Assembly: GCA_030674155.1 (NCBI GenBank)
Contig: CM060318.1
Span: forward strand, 69,243,017 to 69,307,016
Direction: 5' to 3'
DNA length: 64,000 nucleotides
Origin: Stramonita haemastoma
Taxonomy: Eukaryota > Mollusca > Gastropoda > Neogastropoda > Muricidae
Both the position numbers and the translations under genes were made by a program. Below are positions 12,076 through 22,310 of the stretch, piece after piece. Position 1 is the first letter of the stretch, and the number at the start of each line of letters is the position of its first letter. The notes beneath the pieces are model-generated. The model was not told the DNA's origin. It worked only from the letters and a program-made list of their open reading frames with translations, and made no database searches.

Positions 12076-13190
12076 TTGAACAATCCTACTGTAAGACAAA
12101 CCAAGTATTGACCAAGTCAGAATTTTTCACTGGATAAACCTACTATAAAGCAAACCGAGTATTGGCCAAATCAACACTTTCTACTGGACAAACCTACTAT
12201 AAAGCAAACTGAGTATTGGCCAAATCAACACTTTCTACTGGATAAACCTACTATAAAGCAAACCGAGTATTGGCCAAATCAACACTTTCTACTGGATAAA
12301 CCTACTATAAAGCAAACCAAGTATTGGCCAAATCAACACTTTCTTCTGGATAAATCTACTATAAAGCAAACCGAGTATTGGCCAAATCAACACTTTCTTC
12401 TGGATAAACCTATTATAAAGCAAACCCAGTATTGGCCAAACCAACACTTTCTACTGGATAAACCTATTATAAAGCAAACCAGTATTGGCCAAATCAACAC
12501 TTTCTACTGATAAACTACTATAAAGCAAACCAGTTTGGCCAAATCAACACTTTCTTCTGGATAAACCTATTATAAAGCAACCTGTATTGGCCAATCAACA
12601 CTTTTATGGATAAACCTATAAAGCAACCCAGTATTGGCCAAATCAACACTTTCTACGGATAATCCTATATAAAGCAAACCCAGTATTGGCCAAATCAACA
12701 CTTTCTTTGGATAAACCTTTTATAAAGCAAACGAGTATTGGCCAAATCAACACTTTCTACTGGATAAACCTACTATAAAGCAAACCCAGTATTGGCCAAA
12801 TCAACACTTTCTACTGATAAACCTATTATAAAGCAAACCCAGTATTGGCCAAATCAACACTTTCTACTGGATAAACCTATTATAAAGCAAACCCAGTATT
12901 GGCCAAATCAACACTTTCTACTGGATAAACCTATTATAAAGCAAACCAGTATTGGCCAAATCAACACTTTCTACTGGATAAACCTACTATAAAGCAAACC
13001 AGTATTGGCCAAATCAACACTTTCTACTGGATAAACCTATTATAAAGCAAACCCAGTATTGGCCAAGATCAGACCTTTCTATAAGGCAAACTTTCTGCAA
13101 AGCAAACCAAGTACATGCCAAATCAGAACTTTTATTCAAGTCGAACTTTCTGTAAATAAACCATGCGCTGGCCATATCAAGAACTTTATA
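12076..13190 (+). repeat. 54-bp minisatellite, about 17-18 copies
   Basis: Units of the form TGGATAAACCTACTATAAAG - CAAACCGAGTATTGGCCAAA - TCAACACTTTCTAC repeat every 54 bases from 12131 to about 13070. Degenerate copies lie on either side (12076-12130 and 13070-13190). Copies between about 12490 and 12730 carry many single-base deletions, while outer copies are almost uniform. A TACTATAAAG/TATTATAAAG dimorphism marks two sub-types. Confidence 0.95.
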
Positions 13191-13194
13191 TTGG

Positions 13195-13940
13195 CCCATC
13201 GGCACTATGCTTTGCCATCTTCCTGTGCAGAAGGTCATTGAGGTCAACCACGGTGGTATACAGTGGCTTTCTCTTCTCACAGTCCTTGTTTTGCAGCTGT
13301 CACAATAAGCAGATCATATGATCATTGATCTTCCACCCCTGATTTCTCTCTGCCATTGATGGTCAACATGACCGTAGCTTTTTCGGAAGTAATTAGCAGA
13401 GACTTCCTTACCAAGGGTGAAAGCTTATAACTATTACATACTTCTGCCGGGAGATTATTTCAGAAACAGACCATGTCACCAGCTTGGAAACGACATTACT
13501 GGTAGATCCCAAAGCAACTTCTTCTCTTTCCTCCTTGTTCTGTGTTTGAGTGATGTTTGCTGATGTTGTTGATCCACTTGAGTATTCTGATTCTTGATGC
13601 TGATGTTGTTGCTGGATGCCAACGTTGTTTCTTCCCCCCTTCTCTCACTCTTTGTATTTCTCCTTTTGTTTGCTGGTTTTGTTGTCAGTATTGTTAGCAT
13701 TACTGCCTTTGTTATTGCTGAGGACAGTGCTGTTACTGATATTATTTTTGAAAATGATTTGGGGGGGGGGAGGGTCATCATATTATCGCTATCTCACCTG
13801 GTTTTCGGATAGTCTTAGATCATTCGAAATTTTACTTAAGATATAAAAGTGCTTTTCATCACTTCCTCTAACAACAGTCTTATGTTGAAACTTGTCTATG
13901 TGTTTCTAGATAGGTAGTCCCCCTAAACCACTGGCCTGTT
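13195..13940. other. no supported gene
   Basis: Unique-looking sequence with overlapping short frames (13476-13846) that lack any recognised domain. Confidence 0.4.
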
Positions 13941-13947
13941 CAGCTAA

Positions 13948-14215
13948 GGGGCGGGATGCCTAGTGGTTAGTGCGCGGGGCTCGTGACCTGACAGCCTGGG
14001 ATCGAGCCACGAGGAGGTGCCCATCTTAGGGAATTTTACCATGGGGTTAAAATTAGTGCTGACTCCACTCCCCCAAAAGTCCTTTGATAAAACTACAATC
14101 GGATGCTACATGCGCTAAGGCACGCAGAACATCTTGAGCACACGTTAAAATTTCCATTCCACCTTTTGGGAGAGTATGTTATTTCTGCCGGTTGGAACGC
14201 GCGACAACACTTTTT
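13948..14215 (+). mobile_element. SINE family B copy (full tRNA-like head)
   Basis: The head GGGGCGGGATGCCTAGTGGT is followed by TAGTGCGCGGGGCTCGTGA and GGGATCGAGCC, giving A- and B-box-like motifs. The body CGGATGCTACATGCGC, GGCACGCAGAACATCTTGAG and a GAGTATGTTATTTCTGCCGG-like 3' part match the family at 35050 and 57149. Confidence 0.8.
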
Positions 14216-14465
14216 TTTAATGCATGCACACGGGTGTCATGTTTAGACACCCTCCCCGAAGTCGGAATGCGGATACCTTAATAATTGGTAAGAACGGTTG
14301 CAAATGCAGAATCTCTATTGGTAAACCTGGAACCCAGCGAGGAATGGAGGCTCAGTCGTCAGAGAGCAGGCACCAGGACAAGGCCACTTCTTTGAAAATA
14401 CCTATGGTCTCAAATGAGACACACACCTTATCCCACCCCCATTTCTTTCCAAACCATTGTGCATG

Positions 14466-14466
<1 letters not shown>

Positions 14467-14552
<86 letters not shown>

Positions 14553-14556
14553 TAAT

Positions 14557-14642
<86 letters not shown>
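14467..14642 (+). repeat. (CT)n followed by (GT)n
   Basis: CT units fill 14467-14548, then a 12-base spacer, then GT units to 14642. Confidence 0.95.
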
Positions 14643-14646
<4 letters not shown>

Positions 14647-15259
14647 GTCAGTTTCGTATTATACTGCTTTACACCTCATTTTGTTTTCAATAAAAACTTT
14701 TTGTGGGAGAGGGGGGGGGGGGGGGGCTTTGTTTTGTTTTTATTGTTTGTTTTGTTTAGTTGGTACAGTTTCCTTTGTTCCACAGTTAAAGTCAAGAGTG
14801 AGATAAATGTCCTTTTTTTTTCTCTTTGACTCCATGTTTTGACTGCTGAAAGGCTGGAACTACAGCGGCTACAAAGTACTCACTGTGCACTAACAATACT
14901 GACATTGTAGCAGGGCACAAAAAATGAACTTTGACAACAGTCCTCGTCTCTTGCCTGAAGTGATTGGTAGAGGATCCATTTCCTATGTGAACAATTAGAG
15001 GAGCTAGCTGAGTGACATATGAAATGTCAACGTTTCTTTGTTGTCTTTTTTTTTTTTTTTAATTTTCAAGAGTTTGGCAATCGTGCATTTTGTGATGACT
15101 CTGGTAACTGCAAATTGCTATTGCTGGATAAATCATCGGTCTGTTTTTTTTTTCCATGGGTGTGGCTTAATGAGCTGGATATGCAGACCTGTTCGTCATA
15201 TGATTCTCGTGTCAGTTTTGAACACCCTCTCTCTCGCTCTCACTTGCTTGCTCTGTATG

Positions 15260-15260
<1 letters not shown>

Positions 15261-15341
<81 letters not shown>
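15261..15341 (+). repeat. (GA)n microsatellite
   Basis: An 80-base pure GA run, followed by CCCGTGCGCGCGCAC and a 16-18 base G run near 15368-15384. Confidence 0.97.
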
Positions 15342-15343
<2 letters not shown>

Positions 15344-15717
15344 GTGCGCGCGCACTTGGCCGTGGTTGGGGGGGGGGGGGGGGGAGTCTCCACACATAAT
15401 TATGCTCCTTGCTTTTTCGACACTTACCGTTGTTTTAAAAGCAAAAATTCATTCGTACGCGCTTTTCATTTTTCGCAGAGGTCATGTTGTACAAAAACAT
15501 GTTTGCTTACACTATTACCTCTGAAATAAAATGTGTGTGTGTTGTGTGTATGCGGTGTGTGTGTGTGTAAGTGTGACGTGTGCCGGGCGCGTGTGTGCAC
15601 TGATGTATTGGCTTATGCACCAGAGGACGAGGTTGGGACAGGGAAAGAGCGACGGATGCCTCATCATTTAAAACCATTTCCCCCTGACGTCACGGTTATA
15701 TTACATGACATCATCAG

Positions 15718-15750
15718 AGACTGTATAAGCTAACGTAGCTTATACAGTCT
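15718..15750. repeat. perfect 15-bp inverted repeat with 3-base loop
   Basis: AGACTGTATAAGCTA, then ACG, then the exact reverse complement TAGCTTATACAGTCT. A TGACATCAT sits on both flanks (upstream within TGACATCATCAG, downstream within GACATCATAT). Confidence 0.9.
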
Positions 15751-15784
15751 GACATCATATTAACAGAAGTGGCTTGTGAGGACA

Positions 15785-15818
<34 letters not shown>

Positions 15819-16280
15819 CACACACACACAGGCCGCGCGCGCACGTACACACGCACGTACACACACAGAGACTCGCGGGTGCACGAGCGCACGCCCTGAG
15901 AGGCTGATAGTACGTTATTGTTGGAAATGGTTAAAACCTGGTTAAAAACTCTAATGGCGTGTTTTTGGGTAAGATTTTTGTATCATTAGGTTTGGGTTTT
16001 TGATTGGTTTTTTGGTGTTGTTGGGGAGTATTTGTTTTCGTTGGGGGGTGTTTGTTTGTTTCTGGTTGTTGTTTTTAGTTTGTTTTTTGTTTGTTTGCTG
16101 TTGAGTTGTTTTGTTTGGGGGGGGTTGTTTGTTTGTTTGGGGGGTTTTTTTGGGGGGTAGGGGTGTCTGCAGAACCAGTGTGGGTATGAATTTGGGCTAA
16201 AGATGGACAAGGGGGAGATAGGAACAAAAGATGAATATTTGGTTTTGGAATATAGTAATTTGCACTTTTGCACACACACA

Positions 16281-16281
<1 letters not shown>

Positions 16282-16372
<91 letters not shown>
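16282..16372 (+). repeat. (CT)n microsatellite
   Basis: CT units with two CCT interruptions. The T/G-rich sequence from 15960 to 16160 upstream is also of low complexity. Confidence 0.95.
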
Positions 16373-16374
<2 letters not shown>

Positions 16375-16740
16375 CTTTAAATGTCACACAGGTTTTTTTG
16401 TATAAAGTTTAACATTATATCCTTTCTTGTCTGATATCACTTAGAATGAAGAGACGCTGAAACTAAAGAAAGAACACTAATTGGTACAGTACTGTACTGT
16501 AGGCCTACATCACCAGACCACGACATTGCTCCGCAAACGGTAAAGACAAAAAAAAACATGTTCCCGATCGCGGTCAGGTGAGATGGGTGGGACGTAGATC
16601 ACGTGATCAACAGTCACGTGAAAGTGAGGGGAGAGAAGTGGTGGGAACGTGACAGTGACTGAAGGGATAAGTGGCTTGATTACTTTTGTCAAGTTGCTGC
16701 TTGTCTGCTTCAACTGTTGCTTAAATGTTACGAGCCAAAC

Positions 16741-16742
16741 CT

Positions 16743-16794
<52 letters not shown>

Positions 16795-16985
16795 CTCTTC
16801 TCTCTCCCCTCTCTCTCTCTCTCTCCTCTAATCATTGCGCCTTTTTTTTGTTTTGTTTTTTGTTTGTTTGTTTTTGTTTTGTTTTGTTTTGTTGTTGTTG
16901 TTGTTGTCTGTTTTTGTTTGTTTTTTGTTTTGTTGTTGTTGTTGTTTTTTGTTTTCTTTGTTTGTTTGTTTGCTTGTTTATTATT
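16741..16985 (+). repeat. (CT)n then GTT/TTTG-rich sequence
   Basis: CT repeat spans 16741-16829. Runs of TTTTG, GTT and TTTG units follow to about 16980. Confidence 0.93.
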
Positions 16986-17164
16986 CAAATCAAAATCATC
17001 ACTGATTCTTACTTCTTATTTTCGTTTCTGAATGAGTGCCTTTTTTATAACATTACCTTAATATTGTATCTCTGTCTTATTTCTTACCTGTTGTTTGATA
17101 CTTGGTGTGGTTTGCTCTTTGTAATTGGAACATTATAATTGTTCTTGTTTTAGTTGAGGCTGTC

Positions 17165-17318
17165 TTTTTATCTTGATGTTATCCCTGAAAGGGGCGGGGA
17201 CTGGATGTAAAAAAGCACATGAGTGCTTATTTATTATCCTCGAATAAAAGAATTCTGCCTTGCCTCTCTCTCTCTCTCTCCGAAATAAAAGAATTTGATT
17301 TGATTTGATTTGATTTGT

Positions 17319-17404
<86 letters not shown>

Positions 17405-17430
17405 GAAGTAAAAGAATTTGATTTTATTTG
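17165..17430 (+). repeat. SINE-B tail followed by tail/(CT)n tandem modules
   Basis: The family B 3' end (TTATCCCTGAAAGGGGCGGG...TTATCCTCGAATAAAAGAAT) is followed by (CT)n. A second GAAATAAAAGAATTTGATTT module lies at 17281-17317, then more (CT)n, then a third GAAGTAAAAGAATTTGATTT module from 17405. The ATAAAAGAATTTGATTTG unit thus recurs three times, spaced by microsatellite. Confidence 0.85.
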
Positions 17431-17663
17431 ATCTGTTTTTTCTGTCGTTCTCTCTGCGTGATGTGTCTGGTTCATGGGTATACTCTTTCCCTATGCCCAT
17501 ACCTGTCTTTTATCCGCATTGAACTTTGCAATGCACCTGTCGAGGCATTACATGCCTGAGCATGAAACACTCAACACGTACCAGTCCCCGTGTGTGTGTG
17601 TCTAAGTATGATACTTTGACAAAAAAAAAGACTATTAAAGAGATACACCTCTTTTTTTCAGAC

Positions 17664-17957
17664 AGGTAAAGGTAAAGGTGTCACATAACCTGTGTGGTCG
17701 TAGGGGAGCGAGGCGCCAGAGACCTCAGCTTTTCTAGGGACCAGCATATTGAGGGCGGCGCCCATCTCCTCTCCCTCGCTGCTTTACCTTCCCTGACCCT
17801 AAAGAGGGCAGGTACCCATTTACAGTTGGGTGAACTGGGGGAACTGTACTGCAGCCAAGGCGCGCAAACGGTCACCCATCCAATTGGCAACCACGCTCGA
17901 CGCTGCTGAACTTGACCGGGGAAAGCGAGCGCTCTGACCACTGAGCTGTCCTGCCCC
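17664..17957 (-). mobile_element. SINE family A, copy 3
   Basis: One of the best preserved copies. On the - strand it has GCTCAGTGGTCAGAGCGCTC, AAGTTCAGCAGCGTCGAGCG, CCAATTGGATGGGTGACCG, then the shared core and a (TTTACC)2 tail. A CAGACA repeat flanks it on both sides (near 17660 and 17958), a probable short target-site duplication. Confidence 0.88.
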
Positions 17958-18288
17958 CAGACAAGGGGGTGGACACCTAAGACTTCTCTCCTCAAGCAAG
18001 GACATCCTCCCCTTCTCCACAAGGTCGTGGCTTTACCACAGTCTGTGGCACCCTGGACACTCAGAGGGGGGTTGATGGCCACACTCTTTAATACATCGAC
18101 GCAAAGCAGTTCTTACCGGCCAAGTACGGTGACCTGGTCACCTCGGAGGATGAAAGTGATAGTCTGGGAGAGGGGACATGTGGATTGTCTTACCACCACC
18201 GCCATAGATATATAGCTCTGGCTGGGGACTAGACACTTTGGGGGCTCCGATTTTCTCAAGATGTCACAGCGAGCGCTGCATTCCGTAC

Positions 18289-18368
18289 ATACATACATAC
18301 ATACATACATACATACATACATACATACATACATACATACATACATACATACTATATATATATTATTT

Positions 18369-18448
<80 letters not shown>

Positions 18449-18470
18449 ATTATATATATATATTACACAC
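18289..18470 (+). repeat. (CATA)n then (TA)n
   Basis: About 16 CATA tetranucleotides (18289-18352) pass into AT dinucleotides with TTA interruptions to 18468. Confidence 0.95.
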
Positions 18471-18661
18471 ACTACGCTAGATTTGAAAGGGGTCTGTATG
18501 CTAGTCTTTCGTGTGAGACGATAAATTGATGTTCTGTGTGCATTATACATTTCAAAGAACCCATGGGAAGTAAAGAGTTGTTTCTTCGGAAACAGGAAAT
18601 GATGAGATCTTTCTTATTTCAAGGTAACGAGTAAGTAAGATTAATTTTTTTCATCGCTTGA

Positions 18662-18663
<2 letters not shown>

Positions 18664-18752
<89 letters not shown>

Positions 18753-18898
18753 TGAGAGTGAGAGAGAGAGAGAGGGGATCTGCTCTTGAGGTGGCGCCCG
18801 AACTCCCGGGAGAAACCGGACCGAGAACTCCAATACAATACAATACAATACAATACAATACAATACAATACAATACAATACAATACAATACAATACAA
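18664..18898 (+). repeat. (GA)n and pentanucleotide (AATAC)n
   Basis: GA repeat covers 18664-18772. After a 55-base unique spacer a pure AATAC pentanucleotide run covers about 18831-18898 (roughly 13 units). Confidence 0.95.
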
Positions 18899-19129
18899 CA
18901 GTGCCATAACAGTGTCTGTTGGAACAGTTCCTTCACTTGTCTTTCAGCATCAGCCACTGTGACCTTTGCACAAACCTGCTCCAAGCATGCTTTCTTTTCC
19001 TTTCTGACTTTGTTTTTTTGAAAGGGGGGGGGGGGGTTAGTTATCAGTTCTGACTTTGCTTCTGATCTCCTTCTTCAGGTTTTTCTATTCTTCCCCTTCT
19101 GTGTTGCTCTTCCGTATGTACCTGGCTTT

Positions 19130-19620
19130 TCCTTTTAGCAAGTAAAAAAATTCTTCGTTTCCATAGGGTTTCCATGGTTTGTTGTTTTCCTCCCAGTTTG
19201 CTCTCCCCGGTTTCTGTAAGCAGTTGTTTGGGATTTTGTTTTTCCTTTCTTCCCGTATTTCATTTCATGTTGTTTCCTTTGTTGACCAGTTTTCCAAAAG
19301 TGTCTTGAAGTGGTTGCGTATTTATATTTGGAACCCATCTATGAATTGGGGGTCTGTCTAGTTTGCCTGAATCAAGTCTGGTCTTTTCCCTTCTTTCCTG
19401 CTTGTACACCGTCATTCTTAAGGTTGCAACTACCATCATGTGGTCTGTGTCACAATCTATCCCACGTCCTGACTTTTCATCAGGCACTGATGTTTTCCAT
19501 GCTCTGTCTATCGTAATGTAGTCTGTTCAGGTTCCTGTGTCTGTCTCCGGGTTCAATCCATGCGTATCGCCGCCTGTACAGGTATTTGAAGAGGGCATCG
19601 GTAACTGCAAGATGATTCAC
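19130..19620 (-). pseudogene. LINE endonuclease (EEP) domain remnant, inverted relative to adjacent RT
   Basis: The - strand gives, from right to left, ...TDALFKYLYRRRYAWIEPGD..., then EKSGRGIDCDTDHMMVVATL, a pattern typical of the C-terminal half of an apurinic-like LINE endonuclease (a W-x-P/S-P-D region and a conserved D-H near the end). Frame breaks occur near 19490 and in the linker (19135-19338). The downstream RT part of what looks like the same kind of element is on the + strand at 19905-20538. Confidence 0.65.
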
Positions 19621-19693
19621 TTCACAGAATGTTGCCAGTACGTCCCTTCACAGAATGTTGCCAGTACGTCCCTTCACAGAATGTTGCCAAGTA
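19621..19693 (+). repeat. 26-bp tandem repeat, 2.7 copies
   Basis: TTCACAGAATGTTGCCAGTA plus CGTCCC repeats almost perfectly, ending in a partial third copy. It sits at the N-terminal edge of the inverted endonuclease fragment. Confidence 0.9.
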
Positions 19694-19708
19694 TACGTCC
19701 CCCAGTTC

Positions 19709-19824
19709 GTCCTAGCGTCCTATCCAGGGGGGAGTCTATGACTCTCAGTCGCTTAACGCCACAGAAACCGGGATAAGCACCGGCCTGATGAGCCTTAGGC
19801 TCGGGACAGACTTTAACTTTTTTA
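19709..19824 (+). mobile_element. SINE family C, 5'-truncated copy
   Basis: It contains GCGTCCTATCCAGG, GACTCTCAGTCGCTTAACGC, CACCGGCCTGATGAGCCTTA and GGGACAGACTTTAACTTT, as in 39722-39891. A 14-bp direct repeat ACGTCCCCCAGTTC flanks it (19695-19708 and 19825-19838). The tRNA head is missing. Confidence 0.85.
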
Positions 19825-19904
19825 ACGTCCCCCAGTTCATTTCGTGGTCCTAGCCCATATGGTCCTGTACAACAATCTTTGTCTTCCTTTCATTCAAAGA
19901 CAAC

Positions 19905-20538
19905 ATCCTTGGGGGGTTAATGCTGGCAATACAGGAATCAAAGCTGTGCACCGTTCTATACCCAAAATCTGGAAATCTTGCCAATGGCTAGAAGATTGGA
20001 AAAAGGAAGACTTTAGTATACTGTCAAAAATGAGAACATCAAAAAGTACAGCAGTTATATGACTGTCGCCCTTATCAGTCACACCAGTAAAAACCCTGCT
20101 CATTATTATTGTAAAGTAACGAGGGTCAAAGCGAAAGAAGAACTCCCAGACAGCCAAGCAGGTTATAGAGCAAACAGTAACCAGAGACATCCTGTTTGTA
20201 CTACAAATACTGGTAGGGAAAACTGGGACACTCTTTTAGGAAGTCTTCATCACTTTAATAGATTACAGCAAGGCATTTAACAGATACATACACAACCGCT
20301 TTTTCACAACCAGGTCAGTGATGGGCTTCTGGGGACACCTGAACTCTCTCTTAGCGTTCTCTACCAAGACCAGTAGGCAGCTGACTGTTGTCTCATGGAT
20401 GAAGACACTGCGACTTTTTCAACACAATAATGGTGTCCAGTAAGGTTGCACTCTCTCACCCCACACCTTCAGCCTTTTCACAGAGCAGATAATGAAGGAG
20501 GCAGATAAGGTTGGTATCATGTATGGCATCGGCTGAAT
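19905..20538 (+). pseudogene. LINE reverse transcriptase remnant
   Basis: In shifting frames: WKSCQWLEDWKKEDF, then TVALISHTSKN (RTVALISHTSK-type motif), EELPDSQAGYRAN, FNRLQQGI (from a DYSKAFD-type motif), then GCTLSPHTFSLFTEQIMKEA near 20437-20500. This is the fingers/palm region of a non-LTR RT. It stops before the catalytic FADD box and runs into unrelated sequence ahead of the (CA)n at 20650. Confidence 0.75.
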
Positions 20539-20649
20539 TTGGTTTTTATCTTCTACAAAATGGAGACATGTTTTTAGCTTGTATACAATTATGCGTGTGT
20601 TCATAAGCCATACCTTGTTTGGGTTTTTGTGTTCATAAAAAAAACTAAC

Positions 20650-20737
<88 letters not shown>
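20650..20737 (+). repeat. (CA)n microsatellite
   Basis: About 88 bases of pure CA. Confidence 0.97.
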
Positions 20738-20741
<4 letters not shown>

Positions 20742-20847
20742 GGGCTTAAAAAAACTAGCAAAGAAACGAAGACGTTTGTTGTCGTCGTTTTATGCTGTTG
20801 TCCTTGACGTTCTGCTGCTGCTGCTGCTGTTTAGCCTTCCTCAGTGT

Positions 20848-21125
20848 TGTTCCTGAGGGTCATTCAAAAACTGCACTCTTTCTCACTCACCACCTCTGGG
20901 ATCAATATGAGACTATAAGTACACTTGGATAAGAAGTTTGGGCGTGTGGCTGTTTTCAATCACCTCTCTGCGCCACATACCCTGACTTCAGAGGAAGAGT
21001 CGATGTTAATTCTGGGAAAATAGTCCCTCAACTAGACTGACCAGCAGCGATACGAACCCTGTCGCCGCTCTTCCCTCAGATCCCAACCAATGCTCTACCC
21101 ACCAAGTGCTCAGCGTATCTATGAT
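20848..21125. repeat. interspersed repeat F (copy 2) next to a tRNA-like fragment
   Basis: 20848-20995 matches repeat F (GAGGGTCATTC, CTCACTCACC, AAGTACACTTGGATAAGAAG, GTTTTCAATCACC). It is followed by an inverted tRNA-like piece (AGCGATACGAACCCTGTCGC, ATGCTCTACCCACCAAGTGC). Confidence 0.5.
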
Positions 21126-21129
21126 TATA

Positions 21130-22300
21130 GAGCCTGTCAGAGGGCAGACTATGGTTACCATGGGACTGTCACACCAGCCTGGCTGAATCATGGGAAGGCG
21201 CAGACGGGAAATATCCAATTTAATGACTGCGGGGCGAGCTGAACCTACCCATGGACACCAGTGTCCATATTCCGGTGAATCATAGACAAAATCAGGCATA
21301 AAAGGCTTGCTATGTGTGCTCTACTGACAAAGACAGAGCTTTCAAAGAAACTTCACTGAATTTTTGTGAGTGACGTGAGGTGTCTCACGTGGATGATCTT
21401 TTTTTTGAACTGTTGGAAAGCATCTGGGAAGACTGGGACCACGGAATATCTTTTTCAGGATGTTCAAATTTTGTGACCAACATCGTAAGTTTCTAGGAGG
21501 GGACCCAAAATGTGTGTGTGGGGATCTTCATATTCAGTGACCAACACTGATGGTTTCTAAGCCTGGGATGACAAAATCTCTCTGTCTTAAACTTCAAATT
21601 CTGTAACCTACATTGCAAGTTTCTATATATTATTTGCTTTCTGTAATTAATTATACGTATCGGAAAAGAAAGCCAAGTATGGTCAAGACACGTTATCTCA
21701 TTCATCTCTGATGTAAGTAATGATCAGTACGAATCCTAGTGACATATATATTTTCTATCCCCGTGTGGATGCTGAGGGCCTGTCAGCATAAATAGCATCC
21801 CCAACTTCTGGAAATTCCGTGCAATAATTCCCCTTTTCTGTCCCTCTCTTTGTTTCTGTTTTGTTCCTTTTCTTCCTCCCACCTCCAATTCGGTTATTTT
21901 GTGTGTGTTTTTATTTGGGGTTGGTTTGTTGTTGTTTTTAAGGGGGGAAGGGGGGTGTTGAGGTTTTGTTGTTGGTGTGTTTGTTTGTTTTTTTTGGGGG
22001 GGGTGTTGGTTTGGGTTTGGGTTTTTTGGTGTGTTTTTTTGTGGGTGGGGGGGTTTTTGTTTTTTTTGTTTGTTTTGGTTTTGGTTTTGGTGTGTTTTTT
22101 TTGGGGGGGCTTTCCTCTAAGTTAGAACTTAGTTATCTTCCTTCTGTGTCTTAACGTTCATTCTTCGTCCATACCACACAACACAAAACCATACAACAAG
22201 GCATAAAGAAAACAAAAAAAAAACCTCAGGTAAGAGATGTTTCCATTGAAGGCGAGAAAATCTAAGACAAGAAAGAAGGGGAAAAGAAAGAAAGAAAGGC
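21130..22300. other. no supported gene
   Basis: A weak, roughly 65-base tandem (TTC..AATT..GTGACCAACAT..AAGTTTCT) recurs near 21465, 21530 and 21595. From 21900 to 22110 the sequence is T/G homopolymer-rich, and 22200-22310 is purine-rich. Confidence 0.45.
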
Positions 22301-22310
22301 AGAAAGACAG

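Noticed and set aside
12131..13070. CRISPR-like regular repeat
   Set aside because: Units are contiguous 54-bp tandem copies with no unique spacers; the host is eukaryotic.
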